From an uncultured Collinsella sp. (lineage in GTDB: Bacteria; Actinomycetota; Coriobacteriia; Coriobacteriales; Coriobacteriaceae), in contig CABUWV010000014.1 in assembly GCA_902495355.1 (NCBI GenBank), positions 1-56,457 on the forward strand: a stretch of 56,457 nt of DNA. Reading direction: 5' to 3'. The position numbers and the translations under genes were made by a program. The notes under the pieces are model-generated. The model had not been told where the DNA came from and made no database searches. It saw only the letters and a program-made list of their open reading frames with translations. Below are positions 15,324-25,400 of the stretch, piece by piece (positions within the stretch are counted from its first letter, which is position 1; every line of letters begins with the position of its first letter).

Positions 15324-18032
15324 CTAAAAACCAAAGTCAGCAACAGGGGCAAACGAAACAGCGATGGTATACGTCTCGCGCCAAACGATCTTGCCCGTCT
15401 CGCGCTCGCGGCAGACCAGATAGTACGGACCCTTGGCCGAGAATCCATCCGCTGCATGCAAGGCAAACTTGGCATGCACCACGCGCTCCTGCGAGTTAAC
15501 AGAAGTCTTGTTAGCATGCGCCTTGACCGTATCGCTCACCTCGTTGCCACTTGCATCGGTAAACACCAGCTCGTACTCGCACGGCAAAACCTTGCCTTGG
15601 GCGGGTTCTTCCTGGATCAAGTTGACCGAGAAGAGCGAGTTGGTCACTCGGCGTCCCTCACTTAGTACGCGCAGCGTCGCCACGCGCGTGTCGACAAAGT
15701 CCTTGGAACCCGAGCGCGCACGCCAAAAACCGATAACGGGCACGCAGAGCTCCTGCAGGCTCATGCCGCCGTGGACGTAGTTGTTAGTGCCGCCGGGACG
15801 CTTGAAGTGCACATTCTCGCGCGGGGCAAACCCCTCAAAACCGGCGCCCAAACGTCCCATGTCAACATTAACAAACACCCCGCGTACCTCGTCCGAAAGC
15901 TCGCCCACGGCCTCGTTGGGCACCACCAGATGACGCTTGCCGCACATGACGGGAGCGTCAAGGACGGGAAGGTCCGGCTTGCCGAGCATCTGGCACTCGC
16001 TGAGCTCCCGACGCGTGTAGATAAAGCCGTGGTCCGCCGTTATAACAACACGCGCGCCCGGGGCGTCGGTGCACACGCGACGCGCCAATGCAGCAAGTTC
16101 CTCCACGGCGTCCGCACAGGCACCGAAGACGTCATCCTGCGTAGCGGCCTTCTCGCCCGTGGCATCGATCTTGTTGTGATAGAGGTAGACGAGTTTTGAG
16201 TCCTTGAGCAGCGTCTTGCGTTCGGTTCCCGTCATGTTGAGGTATGTGCTCGAGCGTAAAGCGCGGGCCGTGGGCTCAACGTGGGCAAGCACGGCCTCGC
16301 GCTGCGGAGTCGTGGCAGTGGGCATGCCGTCAGCCAACACAAACGAGCCATCCGCTGCAAGCTCAAGCGCTTGGTGTGGCAGCAGCGCGGGCATGCCCAC
16401 CTCAGTAATGGAGGGAAAGACCGCTTGCATGCTAGAGACCTTGACGTTGCCTCCGCGCTCGCGCTCGAGCAGCGCCGCAACGTCGCGGGCCACCTCATAG
16501 CGCAACGCGTCGCTCACGATAGTGACCGTCGTTTTGGCAGAGCCCACAAAGGTGGGCAGCACATGCCAGTAGAACTCATCCTGCCGCGCAGGGCCATCGA
16601 TGTAGCCGCAATCGGCCCACTCCCCTTGCGCAGCGGCCGCCCAGCAGGTATTGGCGTCGACCAAGAACCAGTTACTGTAGAGATTCTCTGCCCAATCCAC
16701 CACAGCTCGGGCAGGTTCCTCGAGTACATCGCACTCGACGGAGCGCGCCCGCAGATACGCGGTGCACATATGACGATAGGCGGCATCCATGGCATACCAA
16801 TCGGACGTGTAGGCATCCCACACCTGCTGGGGCTGCGCCAGATGGAAGCCGCCCGCGTGCGCCTGCCTAAACGCGCACATATCGGCCACAGCGGCAAGCA
16901 GGTCAAAGTAGCTCTCGACACGACGGTACCAGCTTAGGTCGCAGCGACGCGCAGCAAATGCGCGCGCATCCTCAACACGGTCCGCGCCCTGGGCAAACGA
17001 GCAGAACAGCTGCGAGAGCACGGCCTCATTGACGCACGGAAACACATCAAGCGAGGTCAGCACATCGATCGGCAAGGTCTCGAACCGTGCAAAGAGTCCG
17101 CGGGCGTCCTCAACCAAACGGCAAATCTCAAATAGGTCCTCGCTCGATGCCTGGGTATCGGCGGTCTGGTCCCACGTACGCACCGCCTCAAGGCAATAGG
17201 GGCCGTAGGCGGGAGCCACATAGCTTTCGAGTCCCTTGAGCGCTCCCTCGGGAAGCGCGGTAGACGCCGCTGTAAGGAGCACATGGGATGAAAGCATAAG
17301 CAATGAGTCGCGCTCATACAGCGGTCCCTCAAACCCATAGCAGCGAAGCATAAAGGCAGAGAGCACATCGCGCACGCAGTACTTGTCCATCAACTCGGCC
17401 AGCGCCTCGGGACCCTCGTGCAGCAGCATGGTCATACAGCCACGCAGCACAAACGCGGGGCGCGCGTCACCAAGCTCTTTACCGCCAAAAATCACCGTAA
17501 GGATGCCGAGTTCGATATCGGATGCGCCCAAGGCATGCGGAACACACGCGGCAAACTTAGCGCAGCGGGTCTTGGCATCAAAGAACGTCTTGTGCTCGCG
17601 AAGGCTCTCGCGCACGGCATCGATATTCTCGATGCCCAGCTGATCGGCCAAAAGCGAAAGATAGTCAGCCTGGAACTGATCGGCATACAGCTCAACATCG
17701 GCAAGCCAATCACCCTCAAGCCTGCCGCGCGGGCAACGGCGATACAGCAAGATATCGCTCGCAAGGTCATCGCGGTTGATGAGCTTCTTGACGGCAAACA
17801 TACGGCCCTCGCAGGCCTCAACAAAGCGCACCGGGCGCTCAAAGTCACCGTGAGCAGGCATTACGCCGGCATCGGCCCCCACGCCGTCGAAACCCTCGGC
17901 AGCCAATCGCTCAAACTCAGGAGCAAACTCGCCGTCCGCATCGTGCCAAACCACCACACGGCGGGGCATGCATGCGAGCAACGGCTGCAAAAATCGCAGC
18001 TTGAGCTGTTCTTCTACATCGATCTTGGGCAT
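15324..18032 (-). CDS. pglZ: BREX system phosphatase-like protein PglZ
   Basis: The 902-residue protein contains the PglZ domain of the alkaline phosphatase superfamily: the metal-binding VTIVSDALRYEVARD near 506, FPSITEVGMPALLPH soon after, and the second metal motif VVITADHGFIYTRRE near 667. A beta-rich C-terminal region with a QELCVPVIGFW segment follows. The N-terminal RFLQPLLACMPRRVVVWHDADGEF part is also typical. PglZ is a core BREX component needed for both host methylation and phage exclusion, and is reported to have nuclease or phosphodiesterase activity. TAAGGAT precedes the ATG. It starts 23 bp after the pglX C-terminal gene and ends 11 bp before brxL. Confidence 0.95.
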   Translation of the reverse strand: MPKIDVEEQLKLRFLQPLLACMPRRVVVWHDADGEFAPEFERLAAEGFDGVGADAGVMPAHGDFERPVRFVEACEGRMFAVKKLINRDDLASDILLYRRCPRGRLEGDWLADVELYADQFQADYLSLLADQLGIENIDAVRESLREHKTFFDAKTRCAKFAACVPHALGASDIELGILTVIFGGKELGDARPAFVLRGCMTMLLHEGPEALAELMDKYCVRDVLSAFMLRCYGFEGPLYERDSLLMLSSHVLLTAASTALPEGALKGLESYVAPAYGPYCLEAVRTWDQTADTQASSEDLFEICRLVEDARGLFARFETLPIDVLTSLDVFPCVNEAVLSQLFCSFAQGADRVEDARAFAARRCDLSWYRRVESYFDLLAAVADMCAFRQAHAGGFHLAQPQQVWDAYTSDWYAMDAAYRHMCTAYLRARSVECDVLEEPARAVVDWAENLYSNWFLVDANTCWAAAAQGEWADCGYIDGPARQDEFYWHVLPTFVGSAKTTVTIVSDALRYEVARDVAALLERERGGNVKVSSMQAVFPSITEVGMPALLPHQALELAADGSFVLADGMPTATTPQREAVLAHVEPTARALRSSTYLNMTGTERKTLLKDSKLVYLYHNKIDATGEKAATQDDVFGACADAVEELAALARRVCTDAPGARVVITADHGFIYTRRELSECQMLGKPDLPVLDAPVMCGKRHLVVPNEAVGELSDEVRGVFVNVDMGRLGAGFEGFAPRENVHFKRPGGTNNYVHGGMSLQELCVPVIGFWRARSGSKDFVDTRVATLRVLSEGRRVTNSLFSVNLIQEEPAQGKVLPCEYELVFTDASGNEVSDTVKAHANKTSVNSQERVVHAKFALHAADGFSAKGPYYLVCRERETGKIVWRETYTIAVSFAPVADFGF

Positions 18033-18055
18033 GAATATCCTTACCGTATCTGCAG

Positions 18056-19024
18056 TTACTTAATCTTCGCCAGCACATCCTGAAACTTGGCGTAGTTGAC
18101 CTTGACGCCGTCATCCAGATCGATCTTAATCATCTGGTCTGCCAAGTGGTGCAGTTTCTCCTCGTAGGCAATGGTCTCTTTGAGCTGGTCGTTGAGCTTT
18201 TTGATGCGCTTATCCAAGCGCACGCGCTCGCCACGCTCGGCACTGACAAGGGCATCGTTGGCATACCCGATCTGAGCACGGTAGCGCTCCTGCTGCTCAT
18301 GCACATAGTCGGTGCGGATGCGAGCCAACAGGTCAGGCTGGTAGCGATGCATGTAAACAAGGCACTTGAAGCCGTTCTTCTTGCCGCTGTCGAACAGCCA
18401 GTAGATGGGGCGCTTCTTATAGGTCTGGCAGTGGTCCTTAAAGAAGTCCTTCAAAAAGTAGGTGCGGATTACCTCGCGCGAGGTACCCTTGCCGCCGAGT
18501 GCCTCGGCAATAAAGGCCAGGTTCTGCTCAAGCGTCTCCTCGCCATACACGGTGCGCACAAAGTCGATAAAGTAACGAACGATGTCGTCGTCAAAGTACT
18601 CGTCGTCGGTGATGGGCAGCACGTTGTCGGCATCGGGCATAAAGGTCACATGGGCGGGATCGGGCACCTTGGCCAGATAGTCGTCGACCGTGGTGCCCTG
18701 ATCGGCCAGGACCAGGCCATCCACATCCAGCGAATAGCGGCCAAACATGCAGCCCACGGCATAGCTTAGGAGCGAGGTGATCTCATCGCGCTTAGTGCGC
18801 ACGTATTTGTTGCCCTTATAGCTCTCGGGGATCTCGTCGGCGGTATCAAAGATGCGTGCCACCGATACGTACTTGTCCTCGACCTCGATGGGCACTTCGC
18901 CCTCCATGTTGTAGATCTTGGCAAAGATTCGGTTGAGCTCCTCCTCGTTAGCGCGGAGCTGCTCGAAGCGAGCATTGACCTCGGCCTTGCGAACCTCGTA
19001 TTTATCTTTGAGTAGCGTGGCCAT
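18056..19024 (-). CDS. PglX C-terminal portion as a separate protein
   Basis: The 322-residue product corresponds to the end of ordinary BREX PglX. It begins near the junction at FEQLRANEEELNRIFAKIYNM and contains the hallmark RPIYWLFDSGKKNGFKCLVY and MHRYQPDLLARIRTDYVHE segments. Its last 70 residues are probably coiled coil. It has its own start: an ATG at 19024 with GAAAGGA 8 nt upstream. Together with the 836-aa upstream protein it gives 1158 residues, close to the usual single-chain length of about 1200. The two halves are separated by a HEPN-like gene and a 261-bp gap. I infer that the halves may reassemble into one methyltransferase, with this part supplying the C-terminal interaction domain. 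Confidence 0.9.
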   Translation of the reverse strand: MATLLKDKYEVRKAEVNARFEQLRANEEELNRIFAKIYNMEGEVPIEVEDKYVSVARIFDTADEIPESYKGNKYVRTKRDEITSLLSYAVGCMFGRYSLDVDGLVLADQGTTVDDYLAKVPDPAHVTFMPDADNVLPITDDEYFDDDIVRYFIDFVRTVYGEETLEQNLAFIAEALGGKGTSREVIRTYFLKDFFKDHCQTYKKRPIYWLFDSGKKNGFKCLVYMHRYQPDLLARIRTDYVHEQQERYRAQIGYANDALVSAERGERVRLDKRIKKLNDQLKETIAYEEKLHHLADQMIKIDLDDGVKVNYAKFQDVLAKIK

Positions 19025-19285
19025 AAGGCCGTCCTTTCATTGTTGATAAGTTGTCAAGAGGCTTAAACTAAGGGACCGAAATCTCCAAGAATGCCTCGAC
19101 CTTACCGATCGACTTCTGGAAAAGCTATTCACCGCATCGGACATTTGCAGAAACGCACTAGTGACTCACGACATCGCAAGTCAAACCCTGCAAACTGCAT
19201 CAAGCGTAAAGGAAAGACAACCTGATATCATTTCTCAGCTCACTAGTTAAAGCCAGCTAAACACCCGGACACGAGGTGAAACCCA
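19025..19285. other. Non-coding gap inside the split pglX locus
   Basis: No gene with a start and ribosome site is visible on the minus strand. On the plus strand a frame from about 19050 to the TAG-like end near 19253 is open for some 60 codons and reads protein-like (RLLEKLFTASDICRN) but has no start codon. It may be a decayed fragment brought in with the HEPN cassette. A TTGACA on the minus strand near 19055 could be a -35 box, but no -10 element follows before the pglX C-terminal start. Confidence 0.4.
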
Positions 19286-19885
19286 TTAACGAACACCAGG
19301 CCCATCCTTTATCAGCTTCATCCATTTACATAGAGTCGAATTCTTGATTAAAATTCTTGCAGTGAGTCTTTTGATGTCACCTGCCGGGTCATTCTTTCGT
19401 TTTCCCGCAACATCCTCGATAGCGAACCATACATCGCCCTTTGACTTAAATGCACAGAATCTGCCGTGAGCAAATCCATTTCGTAGGTGATAAAACAAAC
19501 TGAGTGTTTGATTACTTTTGGCATCATAAAAGACAGCAGACTCGAAGGGCTTTGACTCGATGCCAGCGCAATCAAACAAATCAGCATTACGCAAAGCCTG
19601 TTCCATATCACCAACAGCCGCGGCAGCCCAATATAAAGACTTATTTGAGCTTGCTGCCTTAAGTTTTTTATTCAAATATTGGGGTTTTCTCCAGGGAGTA
19701 TCCCACCCGTATTCAGATACCGGAATGCTTCTGCTAGACAGCCCCGGAGCTGGAGTTTCGACAACAAAGAACCTAAGAAGCGGGGAAAGCACAGGGCCCA
19801 GTGACTTTTGAGATAGACCACATTTAACCCATGCAGGATTAGATTCAACAAACACAACCTTATTTGCTGATACTGTTTCAAACAT
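19286..19885 (-). CDS. HEPN-like protein inserted between the two pglX halves
   Basis: This roughly 199-residue protein contains FYHLRNGFAHGRF, in which R135, N136 and H140 fit the HEPN ribonuclease motif R-N-x3-H. The spacing and the following GRF resemble the HEPN subgroup with RNAFAHG-type motifs. HEPN domains are the nuclease part of many toxins and phage-triggered effectors. The region before the motif is helical (SLYWAAAAVGDMEQALRNADLF). The ATG at 19885 is preferred over the GTG at 19894: AGGTGA overlapping the upstream pglX stop codon lies 5 nt before it, so translation is probably coupled. GC content is lower than in the flanking BREX genes, which suggests transfer. No separate antitoxin is seen. 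Confidence 0.7.
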   Translation of the reverse strand: MFETVSANKVVFVESNPAWVKCGLSQKSLGPVLSPLLRFFVVETPAPGLSSRSIPVSEYGWDTPWRKPQYLNKKLKAASSNKSLYWAAAAVGDMEQALRNADLFDCAGIESKPFESAVFYDAKSNQTLSLFYHLRNGFAHGRFCAFKSKGDVWFAIEDVAGKRKNDPAGDIKRLTARILIKNSTLCKWMKLIKDGPGVR

Positions 19886-19894
19886 GAATCTCAC

Positions 19895-22405
19895 CTAAAC
19901 CAAGGGGTTGCGTTTGAAATCCCAGGAGGTTTCAAACGAATCCCAATCGGTTTTTGATAGTTCGCGGCACGAGTCGACCATGTCGTTGACCAACGGCTCC
20001 TGTTCCTCGTTCTGAATGATCGGGTAGGTTGCGATTTGGCCTACCTCGAAATTAAGCGTCGGCGAGAGCATGCTTGCGACACGCATGATCACAGAGCTGT
20101 TACAAGCTCCCTGGAGATACTTGAGTGACTCCTCGTCGCTAAAAACGCTCGTGCCCGCCACATCAAAGATATGCCCAGCAGGCTTAAAACGAAACGCAAT
20201 GGACCCGCTTGAAATCTTCGACCAGGTAATCGATGGGCTAAAGAAGCAGTTTGTATTCTGTGGCCTGGAAAGCAATCTACCATTCTGGTCTTTGTAATTA
20301 CGGATCTCCTGTCCGTCATTCTCCCAGTTAACAACTGAGCTATTATTTCCATACCATTTGCGGAAATCGCCGCCCTTGTTGTAGGGGAACCACTTGCAAG
20401 CGCTTTCAATCGACTCTTGAATAGATCCACAGGAATAGACGCTCTTGCAATCATCGACTTCCCACCACTCGCGAACGAAACGAGCGTTCTCGCCAGTAGC
20501 AAGCCCTTGGCGCGGCTTGCCATACTCACTGAGCTGTTTTGCGTTTCCAAACGCATCCAGAAGAGCGTCACTGGCCCAGTAGGCTATGGGGATGCCTGGG
20601 ATCTGTTTAAAGGTGTCGGCGCCGCGACGGTAGAACCAGCCGCAGTCGGGGTTCTGGATCGCCGCAAGCAGCTTAAGGCGCTTCGCCTCGCTGCCGTTGA
20701 TGTCGACGAGGCGCACGTAAGCGCCCTCGTATGCCGCGCGGCCGTTGTAGATGACATCGGCGGTTACGTTGACGACCTCGCCGCCGATGGCGTCAAATGC
20801 GCGGGGGCCGAGATGAGCCATCGAGACAATCGTTTTGCCCTCGATGATCGAAGAGCGCATCTTCTCAAAGCTGCCCAGGAACATCCAACTCTGCATGGTA
20901 ACCATTGCAGCGTAGCCCTTATCCTCGACAAGGTTAAAACCGCGCTCGATAAAGCACGTGCAGAGGTCGCTCTTCACGTCGGGGTAGTTCTTCTTGATCC
21001 ACTTGCTCATGAATGGATTAAAGCTGCTGCTGCCCATATACGGAGGATTCGCAACGGTGCAGGCAAAACGACGGGACAGCTTCTCGCAGATGGCGGCAGC
21101 GCTTTCGAGCTTAGTTTTGGCCGTAGCGGCAAAAAGGTCATCGGAACAACTCGCGGCGGCAGCCTTGAGCTCGTCGATCTCGTCCTCTGAGGGATTGAGC
21201 AGCGAACCGATCTCGCCCAAATGACTCAGCTCCTCGGCGAGCTTCTTGTTGCCCGGCAGCTCGTCCTCCCCTAGCGGGATGCTCGAGAGCACGGCAACGT
21301 CGGCGCGAACGCCACGCCTAAAGAAGCGACGATCGTGCTCGCGGGCGCACATGGCAAGCGCCAGCTCCGCGATCTGAGCCGCACGGGGGTCGATCTCCAT
21401 GCCAGCGAGGTTTTTGGTCAGGATGAGCTCCGGGATCTCGCGCTCGCGGTAGCCGCGCTCCTCGTACACGGCAAAGAGCAGCTCAAACGCATAGACCAGG
21501 ATATGGCCCGAGCCACATGCGGGGTCGCAGAGGGTTATCTCCTCGGGGCTCGAAATGCGGATGAAGTCCTCGTGCTCAGTATCAGGCTCGATGTAATACT
21601 CCATGCGCTCGCGCAGCGAACTCCCCGGGTTGTTGAGCATCCACAGACGGCCGAGCGAGTTCTGGACCATATAGCGCACGATCCACTCGGGGGTGAAGAG
21701 CTGCGTGGCGGGCGCGATGTCCGCCGCCGCTGCTTTGCGTTTTGCCTTGAAGAACTCGTCTTTGACGTCAGCGTTGTAGTACTGATACATCCAGCCCAGA
21801 ACGGTCACGCCCTTGCGCCAGTCCTCGTCAGCGAGAATGGTGTTGAGTTTGCCCACCACGCCGTCGGACATCATGAGGCCCTGGGGCAACAGCAGCTCCA
21901 TGGCACCGCCCACGCGTTCAAAGACGCCCGGCAGGCAATCGGCAAGCTCCTCGCACTGAGCCATAAACAGGTAGCGCCACAGCGGTTCATCCAAGCCCGC
22001 CATCTTGAGCTCGGCTATGCGATCGGTATCGGCCGTCGCTATCTCCACGTCCAGTGCGTTCTCCACGGCCTCGCTGCCATGGCTGCCGTCCGCACGGCTC
22101 AGCATGCGCATACGGCTGGGGAGCCATCCGCGTGCATCCATAAAGCGAATGGCCACGATGCGGTTGAACCAGGTGTAGGCCGCTCGGTCGCGCAGCGCCT
22201 CGTGTCCCACCTCTGTCTGTATGCGCAGCAGCTCGTCACGCTGCTCAACCTCAGCAGGACTTAGGGGCAGGCCGTTGACGGTCTCGGACCCAACGGGCGA
22301 AGGTGCAGGTTCGGTGATGCCGTAGCGCACCATCTGTGCCTCCACGCCTTTGATGAGCTCTGTACGGGCCCAGGTGCAGAAGCTCTTAAGAGCAGAATCG
22401 TTCAT
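19895..22405 (-). CDS. pglX: PglX N-terminal portion: adenine-specific DNA methyltransferase domain of BREX
   Basis: The 836-residue protein carries the N-terminal PglX region (RAAYTWFNRIVAIRFMDARG), the SAM-binding motif DPACGSGH (294-301) and the catalytic NPPY motif (453-456), followed by the probable target-recognition region from about residue 610. It ends exactly at WDSFETSWDFKRNPLV, a conserved point from which ordinary PglX continues into its C-terminal domain; here a TAG stops it. PglX methylates the BREX site on host DNA so that unmethylated phage is recognised. The C-terminal 230 codons (19895-20570) are clearly lower in GC than the rest, as expected for an exchanged specificity region. 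Its ATG has AGAAAGG 11 nt upstream. Confidence 0.93.
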   Translation of the reverse strand: MNDSALKSFCTWARTELIKGVEAQMVRYGITEPAPSPVGSETVNGLPLSPAEVEQRDELLRIQTEVGHEALRDRAAYTWFNRIVAIRFMDARGWLPSRMRMLSRADGSHGSEAVENALDVEIATADTDRIAELKMAGLDEPLWRYLFMAQCEELADCLPGVFERVGGAMELLLPQGLMMSDGVVGKLNTILADEDWRKGVTVLGWMYQYYNADVKDEFFKAKRKAAAADIAPATQLFTPEWIVRYMVQNSLGRLWMLNNPGSSLRERMEYYIEPDTEHEDFIRISSPEEITLCDPACGSGHILVYAFELLFAVYEERGYREREIPELILTKNLAGMEIDPRAAQIAELALAMCAREHDRRFFRRGVRADVAVLSSIPLGEDELPGNKKLAEELSHLGEIGSLLNPSEDEIDELKAAAASCSDDLFAATAKTKLESAAAICEKLSRRFACTVANPPYMGSSSFNPFMSKWIKKNYPDVKSDLCTCFIERGFNLVEDKGYAAMVTMQSWMFLGSFEKMRSSIIEGKTIVSMAHLGPRAFDAIGGEVVNVTADVIYNGRAAYEGAYVRLVDINGSEAKRLKLLAAIQNPDCGWFYRRGADTFKQIPGIPIAYWASDALLDAFGNAKQLSEYGKPRQGLATGENARFVREWWEVDDCKSVYSCGSIQESIESACKWFPYNKGGDFRKWYGNNSSVVNWENDGQEIRNYKDQNGRLLSRPQNTNCFFSPSITWSKISSGSIAFRFKPAGHIFDVAGTSVFSDEESLKYLQGACNSSVIMRVASMLSPTLNFEVGQIATYPIIQNEEQEPLVNDMVDSCRELSKTDWDSFETSWDFKRNPLV

Positions 22406-22471
22406 GGTTGATGAGCCTTTCTAAACGCCATAAACCACCGGTGCTCGCTTTGGCACCGGTGGCCCCGCGAG

Positions 22472-25400
22472 TTAGTTGATACGAATCTCGTCGTTTGCAG
22501 CGAGCTCCTGCATAAGGCGAGAGCGCAGGTCGTCCACGTAGCGCTCCACGTCCTCTGCGGACAAGAGGCGACTCGGCTTGACCAAATCGGCGCGGCGCGC
22601 GGTCTTGATCTTGCGCTGGGGCTTAGACGCGGGCACGGGCGCAGACGATGCGGCGCCCTTGTTGGAGATCTTCTTGACCACCTCACCCGTACTCGTGACC
22701 TCGGTGGTGCGGCGCTCGTTGTCCATTCGCATGCGGGCCTCATCCACGGCGTCGTATATCTTGTTGGTTGCAGCAACGATCCAGTTTTCCCAGTTTGCCG
22801 CGAGGGCGTTAAGCTCGTTGAGGCTCTGGACGCCATGGGCGCGGTTCTTGAACGACTCATACCTGGTGTTGGCGTCCGCGATGGCATCCTTGGCCTGCTT
22901 GACAAAACCTTCTTGGCTCTCGGCCTGCTTCCGCAAATCCTGCAGGTCGTTTTCGATACGACACAAGAACTCGTTGCGGCGAATGCCCAGGTGCTTTTTG
23001 ATGTCTTCCTCGACGGGTGCCATCAACGGCTGAAGGTCTTTAATGCGGCCGTAGGGCTTTGGGTCTTTGAGGATCTCGCGTACCTTTGCCACGTTCTCCA
23101 CAGCGTTGGGAATGACATCGGAGGCATACTCGATGCCCTCGGTGCGGCTCAAGAAATCCTTGGCGTGGTCAAACGCTGTTCGTTGGTTGGACTCGAAGAA
23201 CTCAACCACCTTGTCAAAGTCTTCCTTGGCATCGAACAGGCGGTCCTCGTGCTTGGTGAACGTGGTCAAGAACGCCTCGGAATCGCTCTGGTCCTTAAGA
23301 ACGTCGACCACCTCCGAGCGCATCTTCTCGCACTCGTCCTCACCGGGATACGGGTAGGCCGGCTTGATACCCGTGTAGTAGTCGCGTGCCATGGCGACGC
23401 ACACCTCACGCAAGCCCTCAAGGCGCTCCTTGAGCTCGGCCACGAGCTTATCCTCGTTGGAGGGCACGGTCTTGAGATCAAACAGGCCACGCATAAGCTC
23501 GCCCGTGGCGCGCAGCAACCGGTCGCTCATGCGCACGCGCAAACGCACCTGGGCCTTATCGGCATCCTTACGCAGGAGCGACACCATGCGGCTGTCGTTA
23601 GCTTGAACCGTCTGACCGCCAAACAGCACCTGCGCGCGCTGCTCCACTACAAGCTGCGCCACCACATTTGCGATGTCAACCTCGCGCCAGCCATAGGGCT
23701 TTTGCTGGTACCTGCGCTGGATATCGCCCATAGCGGTATCCAGGTGGCGCTGGTGCTGAACTTTGAGGTAGTCCTCGACCTCCTTGAGCGCACGCGTGTT
23801 GCCCGCGTCCATGCCAGCGAGCCCCACTTGAACGTTGCCCGCCAGAGTGGAGCGGATATCGGAATCGCTCGTGACCGGCGCGCCGATATAGTCGGCCTTT
23901 TCAAAGACCACATCGCACAGCTGCGCCAGCACTTGCTCAAAGACCTGAGCGGGTTTGGCCGCGCGGACCTCAATTATGCGGCCGTTGACCGCGCAACGTG
24001 CATGGAGTACGGCCTCGCTCAAAAGGACATCGGCCTCTTTCTCGTTATAGGCTGCCTCGCGCATCTTGGACTCGACGATCTGGCGCGTACTCGGCTGAAG
24101 CTCCTGGAGATTTCGCGTCTTGGCGTACTTGCGGATCTTGGCGGCGTTGACGAGCGTCTCCCAATAATCCGCCTCGTCGCTCAAAGCCACGATGGCTTTG
24201 CCCGAAGAAGCCAAGGCCAGCTCGGTATCGTCCGCACGGCCCAGATCGCTCGCCATAGTCGCCACGCAAAGCTCCATGCCGCCCATGCTGGCACCGTGGA
24301 TTGAGCCGTCCACATAGCGGTCAAAAGGAAAGTCGTTGGCCCCGCGGTTGAGTTTACGCGCGGTGTAGATGCTGTCGAACAGGCGCTTTTTGATAGACTC
24401 GATCACCTGCGCGTTATCGACCGGAGTGCGTGCGATCTCCTGCGCTATCTCCTGCTCCTCGTCGGTGAGGAAGCTATAGGCATCGCCCTGGCGTGCCACG
24501 TAGTTCTCGCGCTCCAGGCGGGCAAGGGACTCCTTGACGCGGTCCTTGAGGGCGCGCATGTCCACGTCGAGGCCGTCGATCATGAAGATGGAGATGTTCT
24601 CGACCGTGGCCTTAACGTAGCCGATGTAACGAATCAGGTACAGGAGCTTGAGCACCTGAACGTCGTAGGGTTCAAGGCCCTTTGCGTCCTCGGCCGCACG
24701 GACCGCGCGGTCGACCACCTGGTTGATGCCGTGCTCAAGGTCTTTGGAGATAGTGTCGAAGAAGCACCAGAACGGCACGAGTGCACCGGTCTGGTCATAC
24801 TGGATGGCCTGAGCGCTCTCCTGGAACGCGCTCAGCATGGAGCGCTCGCCCGTTGACATGTGCTTGGCCTTGACACCGTGCTTGCGCACTTCGGTCATCA
24901 CGTCGGGCAGGAGCTTAAACTGGTAGCCCACAAACGGGTAGCTGGCCACAAAATCCTTGGAGTTGGCGTAGCCGGCAAGGTCGGAGCGCGAGCCACCCTC
25001 AAAGGTAAAGTTGTTTTTAAGCACGGCGGCGTCTTGCTCGTAGACCTGTGCAAGCATATCGACCACCGGCGCGGTCTTCTCGAGCACACGGCGCTGGATG
25101 ACCTCGTCCACGCTGGAGCTGGAGAGCGAAAGGCGGGTATTGAAGCGGCCCTGGATCTTTGAAAAGTCGTTGCCCACGGGCAGGTTCAGGTTGTCGATGG
25201 CCTCCTGGCTCGTGACCATCACCCACACGCGGCCACCGCAGGCGGCACCCAGCTCCTCGACGATGGTCTGAAGGCTCAGCATAAGGCTTGGGTCCTTGTC
25301 GTTTGTAATAAACTGACCCACCTCGTCGACCATAAAGAGCAAACGGAAGTTGCCGCCGTGGGCCGCTGCCTGAGCGTCTACGTAGTCCTTGACCTTTTTG

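Noticed and set aside
19025..19894. pglX split explained as a simple sequencing frameshift
   Set aside because: The halves are separated by about 870 bp with another gene, and the C-terminal half has its own ribosome site. A single-base error cannot produce this.
19286..19894. Inserted gene as an HsdS-type specificity subunit or part of PglX
   Set aside because: It shows no recognition-domain repeats and has the RNGFAH HEPN-like motif instead; the PglX chain resumes only after it.
18056..22405. Invertible pglX cassette driven by a site-specific recombinase
   Set aside because: No recombinase gene and no long inverted repeats with coding sequence were seen around the pglX halves.
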